The notes beneath the pieces are model-generated. The model saw only the letters and a program-made list of their open reading frames with translations. It was not told the origin of the DNA and searched no databases. A stretch of DNA of 64,000 nt, taken from assembly GCA_024364735.1 (NCBI GenBank), contig JAGFNQ010000194.1, positions 186,001 to 250,000 of the forward strand, in the 5' to 3' direction. A program made the translations under genes and the position numbers. Source of the DNA: Boesenbergia rotunda (Eukaryota; Streptophyta; Magnoliopsida; Zingiberales; Zingiberaceae). This document shows positions 23,584 through 34,966 of this stretch, piece after piece (the stretch's first letter is position 1; each line of letters starts with the position of its first letter).

Positions 23584-25023
23584 CCCCCTTTTTGATTTAT
23601 GGCAACCCTGGTTCAAAAAGTTAAGTTAAAAAATTGAATTTTTGTTCCCTCCCCCTGGAAGGAATCTCCCGCTAGATATTTCAAAAATTCGTGGGGTTTT
23701 TGAAAATTAAGTTCTAAGTCTAATGATGGATTAATTTTTACTTAGAATAATTATCAACAGAAACTATATTTTCCAAAATAATTTATACTTGTAGGAAAAT
23801 TTAAGTTTTAGACAAATTTGAAAACTTAAGTTTAGGAAAGATTTTGAAAACTGAAGTTTTAGAGGAATTTTGAAAATTCGAGTAGTGTGAATATTTCCAG
23901 TTCAAAGTACTTGAAAAATTTTGAAAATTCCAGTTCAAAGTAAAAATTTTTTTGAAGATTTCAAAAAATTTGAATGTTTAAGGAAGTTTGAAAACTTAAG
24001 TATGAGTATTAAGGAAAAGTTTTGAAGCCTTAAGTTAAAAGTACTCAAACAAAATATTGAGAGCTTTAAGTTTAAAGTACTTAGTCACATTTGAAAAACT
24101 TTAGTTTGAAGTACTTTAGGAAAAATTTAAAACAAATTTTTGTTTTAAGTACTTAAAAAAAATTTAGTTTTAAGTACTTAGTTAAGCACTTTAAAAACTT
24201 AGTACTTTTGAAAATGAGTTAAGTATTAAAAAAAAACTTAGCATTTTTGAAGGTGAATTAAGTACTTAAAAAGGCTGAGCATTTTTGAAAATGAATTAGG
24301 TGCTTTTTGAATAAAGGATAGAGTTTGAAAAAAAAATTTATATAAAAAATTTTAGAAAATTTTAAACTCTCCTTTCCTATCTCTCCCCCTTTGTCATATA
24401 TCAAAAACAAATAAATATAGCAGAAACAGGATAATTAAATTGCATAAACGCGAAATAATAAATTGCATTATTTTGCTGTACTGACCCAATTCAGGATATG
24501 AACTAAACCAAATCAGTTTCTTTTAGGGTCCTGTCTAACCCAATTAGCTACTTACTAACTGTTATTAAACAGTAGTTTTTGCTGGGGATAGTCAAGTTAA
24601 GTGTTCTGTTCAAATTAGATTTTCTAAACTTGACACTTAACTTGATTACTGTGTAGTTTGTATTTAGTGCCCCAATTACTGCAGATGCACTGACTTAAAG
24701 CATCTTGAATTAAGGCAAAGACCTAAGCATCTCAACCCATTCTAGGTTATCAATCAAAAGAACTCTAAGGTGCTTGTGAGATGCTGGCTTCTAAATCTAT
24801 AGGTGCATGCAGTTCTATGGTTAGGACCTAGGCTAAGTCCATTTGCGAAAAAGCCCTAGTTTTGAAGGGGGTATTTTTAAAATAAAACTAAGTCAAAAAA
24901 TATTTAGAATTTTCAAAACTAAGTAAAATTTGATTTTGAAAACATTTAAAAGTTTTAAAAACTGATTTTAAAAATATTTGAAAATTTTAAAGGCCGAAAA
25001 AAAAGCCAAAAAGCAAAGTAGAC
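23584..25023 (-). other. 3' untranslated internal region of the retrotransposon
   Basis: It lies between the pol stop and the 3' LTR and is AT-rich, with many ttttgaaaa/agtacttaa words and no open frame. The PPT complement (tctccccctttttga) is at its low-coordinate edge, and a second tctccccctttgtc tract occurs near 24381. Confidence 0.7.
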
Positions 25024-28000
25024 CTATTCTACTAAGCATAATCCTAACTGCCTTCTTAGTGAATTGAACTCAGACTCAGGTAGGGGTTTGGTGAATATGT
25101 CAGCTAAGTTAGATTTAGAGTCTACATGCTTAAGGACTATCTCACCCCTGGCTACATGATCTCTTACAAAATGGTGCTTAACTTCTATGTGTTTAGTCCT
25201 GGAATGTTGGATTGGGTTTTTAGTTAGATTAATTGAGCTTATATTGTCAATAAAAACTTGGGTTTAGGTGTAATTGAGCTGAAAGTCCTTAAGAGTGTGC
25301 ATCATCCATAAAAGTTGTGCTACACACTCTCCTAAGGCAACATACTCAGCTTCAGTTGTGGATAGAGATACACAGTGTTGTTTTCTGCTGCACCAACTTA
25401 CTAGACTATTTCCTAATAGTTGGCAGCTTTCACTTGTGCTCTTTCTATCTAATTTATAACCTGCATAGTCAGAGTCCGAGTATCCTGACAAGTCGAAGGT
25501 TGAGGTCCTAGGATACCAAATCCCTATATTTAGGGTGCCCTTGACATATCTTAGTATTCTTTTTAGGGCTGCTAAGTGCGTTTCCTTAACACAGGTTTGG
25601 TATCTAGCGCACATCCCTACAGTAAAAAGAATATCAGGTCTGCTGGCTGTAAGGTACAGTAGACTTCCTATCATACTTCTATAGAGTTTAAGGTCTACTG
25701 GTTTATCATCAGGATCACTGTCTATCTTTATATTAGTGGCCATGGGGGTACTTATGCTTTTAGAGTTATCCATTTTAAATTTCTTTATTAACTCTTTAGC
25801 ATATTTGGATTGATAGACATAGTTTCCATCCCTAGTTTGTTTAATTTGTAAACCTAGGAAAAAGTTAAGCTCACCAACTAAGCTCATTTCAAATTCATTT
25901 TCCATTATTTTAACAAATTCTTTTAGAAAGTTTGAGTTGGTGGACCCAAAGATTATATCATCTACGTAGATTTGGGCAATAAATATGTCTTTTCCTAGGG
26001 TTTTAATAAATAAGGTTGAGTCAATTTGTTCTTGTTTAAATTCTTTGGAAATTAAGTAAGTTGACAAGCGTTCATACCAGGCCCTAGGTGCTTGTTTTAG
26101 TCCATATACTGCTTTAGTAAGTTTGAACACGTGGTCAGGTCTTTCTAAGTCCTCAAACCCAGGGGTTGCCCTACATAAATTTCTTCTTTAATAAATCCAT
26201 TTAAAAAGGCTGACTTTACATCCATTTGGTATAGCTTAAATCCTTTATGGGATGCAAAGGCTAATAACATCCTAATGGACTCAAGTCTAGCTACTGGGGC
26301 ATATGTTTTGTCGTAATCTAACCCTTCTACTTGGCTGAATCCCTTTGCTACTAGGCGGGCTTTATTTCTGACTATTTCTCCTTGATCATTTAGTTTATTC
26401 CTAAAAACCCACTTAGTGTCAATGATGGATTTGCCTGCAGGTTTAGGCACTAGTCCCCAGACTTGGTTCCTCTCAAATTGGGCTAATTCTTCTTGCATAG
26501 TTATGATCTAATCAGGATCAGGTAGGGCTTCATCTATAGTTTTAGGTTCTATTTTTGAAATCATTGCTATTTGACTAAGGTTCCTATAGGAGGATGTAGT
26601 CCTGACTCCTAGAGTTGGATCACCCACAATTTGATCGGTTGGGTGACTGAGTCTGGGTTTCTTGGTTTTTCTAGAACTTGGTTCAGCCTCATATTCGGCT
26701 GGTCGGTTTGGTTCACTATTTGATTCAACTCTTTGAGCTGGTTCAATTATTGGTTCGATAATTGGTTCATTTGACTCACTAGTTGATTCAATGGTTAGTT
26801 CGTTTATGGGTTCAATTAAGGATTCACCAATTTGTTGATTATCTTCTTGATCAGTATTTGATGAAGTTGAATTTTGATTTGAGTTAATTTCTTCATCAAA
26901 TATTAGGTTGGTTGTTTCTTCGATTTTCTTGGTTTGGTTGTTGTAAACCCTATAGGCTCTACTTGTTGTTGAATATCCTAGGAAGATGCCTGGGGTTGAC
27001 TTAGACTGGAATTTTCCTAAGTAGTCTTTGGTGTTTAAGATATAGACTTTGCATCCAAAGACCCTTAGGTAGTGTAGGTTTGGAATTCTATGATAATATA
27101 ATTCATAAGGTGTTTTGTTGTGTCGTTTGTTAATCAGGACCCTATTTTGGATGTAGCAGGCCGTACTGATTGCTTCTGCCCAATATTGATTGGCTAAATT
27201 AAATTCATTGAGCATAGCCCTAGCAGCTTCCTGTAGGGTTCTATTTTTTCTTTCGACTATCCCATTTTGTTGGGGGGTTCTAGGACATGAAAATTCATGT
27301 ATATACCCATTTACCTTACAGAATTCCTCGAACCGTTGATTTTCAAATTCTCCCCCGTGGTCACTTCTAAGTTTTTTGATTTTAGTATCATTTTGATTTT
27401 CAACTAACTTACAGAATTCATTAATTAAGTTTAGGGCTTCATCTTTGGTCTTTAGAAATCTAACCCAGGTAAACCTAGAGTAATCATCAACTATTACTAA
27501 GCAGTACCGGCTTCCGCTTAGTGACTTGGCTCCATGTGAATCAAATAGGTCAAGGTGCAGGAGCTCAAGTGTGGTTTGAGTTAGATCAGATTGAATTAGT
27601 TTGTGGTTAGATCTGGTTTGTTTACCTTGATTGCAAGATTCACAGATTAGGTTTTCATGATTTTTAATCTTGGGAATACCTTTAATTAAGCCAAGTTGGG
27701 TGATTTTTAAAATAGTTCTTAGGTTGGTGTGACGTAGTCTCCTATGCCAGAGGTTTGATTGTTCTAACTGGGTTAACATGCATTTAGGTACTAAGGGAAG
27801 GTTTATAGTGTAAACATTATTTTTCCTAGTGCCCTTAAGCATGATTTTTGAGTCTTGTACATTTCTAATCAGGCAGTTAGAATTGTTAAATGTAACTATA
27901 TAACCGGAATCACACAACTGACTTATGCTAAGTAAGTTAAAATTGAATTGTTCAACCAAGAGCACTTTCTTAATAATAAAGTCAGATTTGAGTTCAATAT

Positions 28001-28139
28001 TACCTGACCCAATTACCTTGAGTGTAGCATTGTTGCCAAATGCCACAGAGCCTAGGTTCTTGAACTTGAGTTTGGTGAATTTCAATTTATCTCCAGTCAT
28101 GTGTCTGGAGCAACCGCTATCCAACATCCATTGGTCCAA
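25024..28139 (-). pseudogene. Copia pol (protease, integrase, reverse transcriptase, RNase H), broken
   Basis: Family role: polyprotein that matures particles, copies RNA to DNA and integrates it. Minus-strand frames: 26508-28139 (543 aa) starts MDQWMLDSGCSRHMTGD with the protease DSG, then LWHRRLRHTNLR and CESCNQGKQ (integrase zinc finger), YCLVIVDDYSRFTWV, RSDHGGEFEN and NGIVERKNRTLQEAARAML (integrase D and E). 26145-26498 gives the start of reverse transcriptase (MDVKSAFLNGFIKEEIYV). 25264-26130 gives YGLKQAPRAWYERL, the catalytic YVDDIIFGS and RNase H. 25024-25263 finishes with NLADIFTKPLPES. Breaks: a stop about 26505 (Trp position), a frameshift near 26145-26130 and a stop at about 25261. 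Confidence 0.9.
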
Positions 28140-28962
28140 ATCTTTATGTTCCTACACATAAAGAGTTTTGTTGATTTGGATCCAATTAGAATCAGGAGTA
28201 GCCTAAATTGATTTTCACAGCCTAGTCTGTCTCACCCAAATCTAGGGTTTTCAATCACGTTAGCCTTATAGGTTTTGTGAGACAGGTTTTGATAAAAGAC
28301 TTTTTGAAAAACATAATTTATTTTGAAAATTTTGAAAACAGTTGAATTTATTTTAAAATTATTTGAATCTATACATAATTGAAAATTTGTGTTAGATTTA
28401 AATTTTACAAGGACTAATTTGAATTTGAATTTCAGAGATTGGCTTCCAGGTCTTGGCGAGGCACTAGGCCTTCTTTGGCCGTAGCCTTATTGGATCATCA
28501 ACCTTTTCCTTGACAAAGCCTTTCAATGAAGTTTCATTTTCAAAATTAATCTTTGAAAAATTCTGGTCTAACTAATTTGGGTCTTGGATCGGTAGCTTCG
28601 GCTAGTTTCACTAGTCTAAAGAGACCAAGTATACTTTACCTTATTAGAATTGATTTCCCTAACGTACTATCATCTCACCTCCTCCCAATACTATGTTGTC
28701 AATTTTCAGTTAAGTTGGTTTAGTCCTTAAACTAACCATTCCTAAGTCAAAGCATGATAAATTTCAGAAATTAAATAAACAAGCAACCAAGCAAATTGCA
28801 AGCAAGAATTGAATTTTATCTAATAATAACTATTGTTTTCAATTTGGCTCCCCCTGGACTATAGCCACGATAATGGTTTGGCAAGATGTGAATCTTGTCC
28901 TTGGGAATCCAATATTGGTTTGATCCAGTTTGTTTGTTCAGGCATAGTTTTGGTACCCATGC
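28140..28962 (-). other. Gag-pol spacer of the retrotransposon
   Basis: The gag reading resumes past a premature stop for about 40 codons (to about 28840). The rest is non-coding and shares a block (gtcttggcgaggcactaggc, then gatcggtagcttcggctagt) with 40675-40870 of the neighbouring element, showing the two elements are related. The SIRE-like elements at 54-62 kb have almost no spacer here. Confidence 0.65.
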
Positions 28963-30471
28963 CTAAACCTTAGGTCTGGACTGGTTCAGTACAGCAAAGT
29001 AGGATCTTTGTCGAGACTTGGTTCTATAACCTAGTCCGGATCGATTTAGAACCGATTTCTGTTTTCCAAGAATCATGTCAAGATTCTTGGAACCAGAAGT
29101 GAATCGTTCTAAGGCTGATCTAAGATCCTTAACCTGAGTTTTCAGGGAGGAGTTCTCTTTCTCAAGTTTTTCAACTTGAGTAGAGGTTCCTTCTTGAACC
29201 TTCTCAGTTAAGGGTTTAGGGTCAGCTTCCTCTTTCAGGAGTTTTACTTCCTGTCGGAGGGATTCGATTCGGAGTTTGGCTTTCGCCAAATTTCGAGAAA
29301 GATAAGATATTAACTCGTTTAATTGACTTCTAGTAAATCCACATACCTTGATTTCGCCATCCTCTGAGAATGTCAGTCTGTCATCATCCTTTTCTGATTC
29401 TGATTCGGTCTCGACTTCTTCTGAGGCGGTTAGTGCGAGTAGGTTCAGTTGTGGGACCTCTTCTTCTTCGGAGGAGGAGGACTGGTCCCACGTTGCTTGA
29501 AGTGCATTCTTCTTCCTTCTATTCTTTTTGGTCTCCTTCAGGTTCGGACACTCCGTCTTGTAGTGACCTTTCTTCTTGCACTCGTAGCAGGTCACATTGG
29601 GCTTGTTCTTTTCGTTTGCGGGTTCATCTGGTTCATCCTTTCTTCTACTAGCTCTTCGTTTGTTGGTTTGGTTCTTTAATTCCTTGTAGTAGTTTCTTGC
29701 CAGTCGAACCAGCTTAGGTCTATCTCCTTCTTCGTCTTCTGAGTCTGAGTCTGAGTTAGACTCGGGTTCAGGTTGAGACTTTTTCTTTGTTGTCCTTCCA
29801 GTTGTACCTGCAACAAAGGCAATACCTTTCTTGGCCAAATTGCAGTTAGTCTGTTCATATAATTTTAATTCAGAGAACAATTCATCTAATTTAACTTTTG
29901 AAAGGTCCCTTGAAACCTTGTATGCATCTACCATAGATGCCCACAAGGTGTTTCTAGGGAAAGCATTTAAAGCGTACCTTATTAAGTCACGGTTTTCTAC
30001 CTTGTGACCGATGGTGTGCAGTCCGTTCATCAGTTCCTGGATTCGGGCGTGAAGCTGAGTTGCTATTTCGTTGTCGGTCATTTTAATTGTATGCAGCTTG
30101 TTCAGGAGGAGATCCCTCTTGCTGATCCGAGTGTCTAATGTTCCTTCGTGCAGCTCGATTAGTTTCCCCCACAGCTCCTTGGCACTGTTGAAGGGACCCA
30201 CCCGGTTCAGCTCCTCTTTTATTAAGTCGCATTGGAGGGTCTGGGCTGCCTTTGCATCCGCTTCAATTTTCCGTTTCAGAGCGGTGTCCCACTCTGTGTA
30301 AGTCTGAGGTACTCCTTCAGCATTTCTTGGAATCTCCAGTCCGGACTGGATGATTATCCACATGTCCACCTGAATTTTCAGATGGACCTCCATTCTGCTC
30401 TTCCAGTAGGAGAAGTCCTCCTCACTGAAAAGAGGTGGTCTTGCGGTGCTGAAGCCTTCTTGCATGACCAT
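28963..30471 (-). CDS. Copia gag polyprotein, 502 aa (C-terminus truncated by a stop)
   Basis: Forms the particle shell and binds element RNA. It starts MVMQEGFSTARPPLFSEEDF, a start shared almost word for word with the gag at 54103, which supports this ATG. UBN2-type gag occupies residues about 15-230 (FNSAKELWGKLIELHEGT, RDLIRYALNAFP, LWASMVDAYKVSRDLS). An acidic/basic linker follows, then a CCHC knuckle CYECKKKGHYKTEC near residue 294 and a Leu-rich coiled-coil segment (about 385-460). The ATG lies about 200 bp from the primer site. It ends early (..NQSRPKV stop) compared with the related gag, whose C-terminus continues with WVPK motifs. Those motifs are still readable beyond the stop. Confidence 0.9.
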   Translation of the reverse strand: MVMQEGFSTARPPLFSEEDFSYWKSRMEVHLKIQVDMWIIIQSGLEIPRNAEGVPQTYTEWDTALKRKIEADAKAAQTLQCDLIKEELNRVGPFNSAKELWGKLIELHEGTLDTRISKRDLLLNKLHTIKMTDNEIATQLHARIQELMNGLHTIGHKVENRDLIRYALNAFPRNTLWASMVDAYKVSRDLSKVKLDELFSELKLYEQTNCNLAKKGIAFVAGTTGRTTKKKSQPEPESNSDSDSEDEEGDRPKLVRLARNYYKELKNQTNKRRASRRKDEPDEPANEKNKPNVTCYECKKKGHYKTECPNLKETKKNRRKKNALQATWDQSSSSEEEEVPQLNLLALTASEEVETESESEKDDDRLTFSEDGEIKVCGFTRSQLNELISYLSRNLAKAKLRIESLRQEVKLLKEEADPKPLTEKVQEGTSTQVEKLEKENSSLKTQVKDLRSALERFTSGSKNLDMILGKQKSVLNRSGLGYRTKSRQRSYFAVLNQSRPKV

Positions 30472-30671
30472 TTTATCTGAAATGTAAACTAAGCAAAAAA
30501 AGAATATCCCAAGACTAGGTCTTGGATTAGTAGTGCGGGAAAAAAATATTTGTCGAGGGGTGTTGCACCAACCTCGATTAACGAGAAGAAAATTTAAAAA
30601 AATTTAAAAAATTTCGTAAAAAAATCCGAAAAATTCTCAAATTGGTGGTTGCACCAAATTTGAGCTTCCCC

Positions 30672-30684
30672 GCTCTGATAACCC
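30672..30684 (-). other. Primer binding site (initiator-Met tRNA)
   Basis: Minus strand reads GGTTATCAGAGCG beside the 5' LTR; the standard plant form is TGGTATCAGAGC, so it differs at the 5' side. Confidence 0.75.
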
Positions 30685-30686
30685 CT

Positions 30687-31624
30687 TGTTGGATCGAGAG
30701 AACCGATAGAGGGGGGTGAATATCGAAAAATGTTTGGATTTAAGAATTAGAGAAGTTATGCAGCGGAAATTAAAACAAACAAACGCAAACACCAAGTTTT
30801 TTACTTGGTTCGGAGTCGCGGTCGGCTCCTACTCCAAGGCCCACGGTCGTTGACCGTTTACTGCGGGCAATTCTATATTTGTGCAAAATGGTTTACAAAT
30901 AGATGTTACAATTACAGTATAGTAAACACAAAAATAAAAAATCGCTCTTCGTTATCGACGCCCGGTGTGGAATGTTTCTCGGAGCAGAGGGACGTCCCTG
31001 GTCAGCTGCTGCCTCACTCCTTTGAGGCTCTCTGAGCTGCAGACACTCGTTCCTTCGGTCCTGCATCCAGGGTTAGTCCAAAACCACATAAAGCAATAAG
31101 ATGTTAGTTTATACAGCCTTAGCTGTCTTGGTTCTGACTTTGGGCCTCCAAAATGGAGCCCTAGGTCGAACCGACGCCTACTGTTCCCTCGTCGGGGAAC
31201 GGGTCCTCACCTACTCCTCTCGGGAGAATGCACCTGATGCCAACCGGCTCCTCCGGTTAGAGTTTTGCCCTGCAGTCCTTCGCCAGGTGCCTAGCTGTCC
31301 TTTGCCAGGTCTTCAGTACCAAGCTGCCCTTCGCTTGGTGCCTAGTAGTCCTTCGCTAGGACTTCGTATCCTGGTATTCCTTCGTCAGGTGCCTAGCAGT
31401 CCTTCGCCAGGTCTTTGTATCCTGGCATTCCCTCGCCAGGTGTCTAGCTGTCCTTCGCTAGGTCTTTGTATCCTGGCATTCCATCGCCAGGTACCTAGCA
31501 GTCCTTCGCTAGGGCATTGCCTGCACACTTGGGTAACATGTTAGACACACAATATACCTTAACTTTTGAACCCTGTTGCGATTATCAAAATATAGGTTTG
31601 ACTTGGGTGCATTCTGCACCAACA
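30687..31624 (-). repeat. 5' LTR of the 19.5-31.6 kb element, with internal deletion
   Basis: 938 bp; shares both ends with the 3' LTR but lacks the 456 bp that include the TATA box. The deletion junction is at about 30996 (gacgtc joined to cctggtcag). The minisatellite at 31272-31515 is retained. Confidence 0.9.
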
Positions 31625-31629
31625 ATATC

Positions 31630-33418
31630 ATGATCCTATCTTGTTTTCCTAATCTTGGACTCAACTACAATTGACTTTGCAACAAGATCAAAAGAGAGGT
31701 ATAGGTTTCCTAACCTTGTACTCAATTTTCATCAATTTGTACTCAATTTCGGCTGATTTGTACTCGATTTCAGCCAATGTGTACTGAAATTGTTTCAATT
31801 TGAACTCAAAATCCCCATGACTTTGTCAACTCTTGGATAGTCAAATAATAGGGCATATATCATGATCCTATCTTGTTTCTCTAACTTTGGACTGTAACTA
31901 CAATGGACTTTGCATCGAGATCATGAGAGAGGTAAGTGATACCTCTCTCATGATCCTATCTTGATTTCCTAACCTTGGACTCTAACTACAATAGACTTTG
32001 CATCAAGATCATGAGAGAGGTATAGGTTTCCTAACCTTGTACTCGATTTTCATCAATTTGTACTCAATTTCGACTATTTTGTACTTGATTTCGACCAATG
32101 TGTACTGAAATTGTATCAATTTGAACTCAAAATCCCCATGTCCTTGCCAACTCTTGGATAGTGAAATAATAGGGCATATATCATGATCCTATCTTGTTTT
32201 CCTAACCTTGGACTCTAACTACAATGGACTTTGCATCAAGATCATGAGAGAGGTATAGGTTTCCTAACCTTGTACTCGATTTTCATCAATTTGTACTCAA
32301 TTTCGGCTGATTTGTACTCGATTTCAGCCAATGTGTACTGAAATTGTATCAATTTATACTCAAAATCCCCATGGCCGTGTCAACTCTTGGATTGTCAAAT
32401 AATAGGGCATATATCATGATCCTATCTTGGTTTCCTAACCTTGGACTCTAACTACAATAGACTTTGCATCAAGATCATGAGAGAGGTAAGTGATACCTCT
32501 CTCATGATCCTATCTTTTTTTCCTAACCTTGGACTCTAACTATAATGTACTTTGCATCAAGATCATGAGAGAGGTATAGGTTTCCTAACTTTGTACTCGA
32601 TTTTCATCAATTTGTACTCAATTGCGGCTGATTTGTACTCGATTTCAGCCAATGTGTACTGAAATTGTATCAATTTGTACTCAAAATCCCCATGGCCTTG
32701 CCAACTCTTGGATAGTCAAATAATAGTGTATATATCATGATCCTATCTTGTTTTCCTAATCTTGGACTCAACTACAATGGAATTTGCATCAAGATCATGA
32801 GAGAGGTATAGGTTTCCAAACTTTGTACTCGATTTTCATCAATGTACTCAATTTGTGCTGATTTGTACTCGATTTCAGCCAATGTGTACTGAAATTGTTT
32901 CAATTTGTACTCAAAATTCCCATGGCCTTGCCAACTCTTGGATAGTCAAATAATAGGGCATATATCATGATCGTATCTTGGTTTCCTAAGCTTCGACTTT
33001 AACTACAATGGACATTGCATCAAGATCATGAGAGAGGTAAGTGATACCTATCTCATGATCCTATCTTGCTTTCCTAACCTTAGACTCTATCTACAATAGA
33101 CTTTGCATCAAGATCATGAGAGAGGTATAGGTTTCCTATCCTTGTACTCGATTTTTATCAATTTGTACTCAATTTCGGCTGATTTGTACTCGATTTCAGC
33201 CAATGTGTACTGATATTGTATCAATAAGTACTCAAAATCTCCTTGGCCTTGCCAACCCTTGGATAGTCAAATAATAGGGCATATATCATGATCCTATCTT
33301 ATTTTCCTAACCTTGGACTCAACTACAATGTACTTTGCATCAAGATCATGAGAGAGGTATAGGTTTCCTAACCTTGTACTCGATTTTCATCAATTTGTAC
33401 ACAATTTCGGCTGATTTG
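31630..33418 (-). repeat. 232-bp satellite, inverted arm, part 2
   Basis: Continues the array in phase with part 1 (spacing across the insertion is 232 bp once the element and one TSD are removed). Six copies with the same 232/321 alternation. It ends at ATTTG (33414-33418), the target of the second insertion. Confidence 0.95.
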
Positions 33419-34966
33419 TTTAGGACCGGTGTCGTCGATAGAGGGGGGGTAAATATCGACCGTTAAACTTTTCGCGGAAACTTCGTAAAACTTTCGATCT
33501 ACTCAGAGCATTAGTGCAGCAGAAAAATAAAACAGAAAAAGAAATAATAATACAAGGACACAGCGGGATTTATTTACTTGGTTCCCAACCCCCCAGGGTT
33601 AGTATGTCCAAGGCCTATGTACTCGGCGTGAGTACACTATTGGTCTCCTTTTCGGAATTTCCGGAGGCGGAGAAAACCCGTCTTATAGTGTAGCACAAAT
33701 ATAGAAAATTAAGTACGGAATAAATGCAAACTGAACAAAACAAATTCTGACGCTCGGCCGATCTGAACCTCCGAAGTGCCGCGCACTTCCTCCTGGAGCC
33801 TCCTGGTCGTAGAGCATCATCTTTAGCGCGTTGTTGTCGGTCAGAATGATCGGAATAGCACTTAGCAGTTGTGTTTGAAGCAAAGGGGTCGAAACCCCTT
33901 TTATAGCACTCCTGGGACGCCCTGGACATCGGGGGCTCCCCGATAAACTCAGTCAAACCTTATCCCCGCATCGACCTCGCCGCAGTTGATAAAACCTTTG
34001 ACCAGGGCGCCCCGGACCTCCTGGGCACCCTCATGATGGCTTATCTGTGTTTTGGACTCGAAACAGCAAATACATCTTTGAACCCGGGCGCCCCGGATCT
34101 CCCGGGCTCCCCGCTTGAAGCCTATTCTGCCTACGACACAAAACACTGCTTTTCCTTCTTTAGTTTGGGTGCCCTCATCATTGGGGGCGCCCTGGATGCA
34201 AGGGGGCACCCCCACTGATGGGGCGCCCAGCTTCAAGGCTGGCAGCACAGTTTTTTTTTGCCTGGTTACCTGCTTTGTCTCCGGTTCTTGGTACCTGCAA
34301 GATACACAAACACAAAGCAAGTGTACATACAATATTAGCCTTAAGGACTTGGTTCGGACTTCGGATTTCCATGAAATCCTAGGTCGAACCGACGCAAGTT
34401 CTCACTCCCCGAGAACGCGCCTTTCACCTACTCCTTTCAAGAGACGGTTGCCACCCGGTCCTTTGGTTGGACTTTTACCCAGCAACCCTTCGCCAGGTGC
34501 CTAGCATCCCTTCGCCAGGTCTTCAAAGCCTAGCAGTCCTTCGCCAGGTGCCTAGCAGCCCTTCGCTAGGTCTTCATTACCAAGTAGTCCTTCGCCTGGT
34601 GCCTAGCAGTCCTTCGCTAGGTCTTAGACTCCTAGCAGCCCTTCGCTAGGTGCCCAGCAGCCCTTCGCCAGGTCTTAGGGTTTCGATGCCTAGCAGCCCT
34701 TCACTAGGTGGCCAGCAGCCCTTCGCCGGGACTTAGTGTTTTGATACCTAGCAGTCCTTCGCTAGGTGCCCAGCAGCCCTTCGCCAGGACTTAGTGCCCA
34801 GCTTCACTCACCAGGTCTTAGAGCCTAGGTTGACTAGGTCTTTTCTTCCACTTTGGTTACTCCTCCTTTGCTCACCTTCCCTTGTTCTATATATCACTGA
34901 CTTAAGTGTATTGTCAAACATTAAAACACTTAGAGGAGGACATCCTTGATGTAACTTGCACCAACA
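33419..34966 (-). repeat. 3' LTR of the non-autonomous element
   Basis: 1,548 bp, nearly collinear with 42908-44441. Its terminal TG is mutated (tttaggaccgg against tgtaggaccgg). It carries a minus-strand TATA box (complement of ccccttttatagc, about 33896), GGGCGCCC blocks, and a ccttcgc(c/t)aggt minisatellite from 34488 to 34795. Confidence 0.93.

Larger units (their letters stand above)
19526..31624 (-). mobile_element. Copia-type (SIRE-like) LTR retrotransposon, minus orientation, TSD ATATC
   Basis: It is flanked by ATATC (19521-19525, 31625-31629) and the satellite continues in phase across it. The 5' LTR is 30687-31624, the 3' LTR 19526-23579. The primer site (minus strand GGTTATCAGAGC) is at about 30672-30684, and the polypurine tract is complementary to cccccttttt just inside the 3' LTR (about 23584). 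Gag and a broken pol lie on the minus strand. A separate 2.66-kb solo LTR sits in the 3' LTR. Confidence 0.95.

Noticed and set aside
30672..30684. tRNA-like words TATCAGAGC (also at 8171, 42894, 54045, 59989)
   Set aside because: These are primer binding sites complementary to a tRNA 3' end; no cloverleaf can be formed around them.
31101..31544. 147-codon plus-strand frame with PSSPSLGLCILAF-like repeats (also 23056-23499, 34467-34649, 44019-44201)
   Set aside because: The repetition comes from the LTR minisatellite, the strand is opposite to the elements, and the frame is open only because the repeat unit lacks stops.
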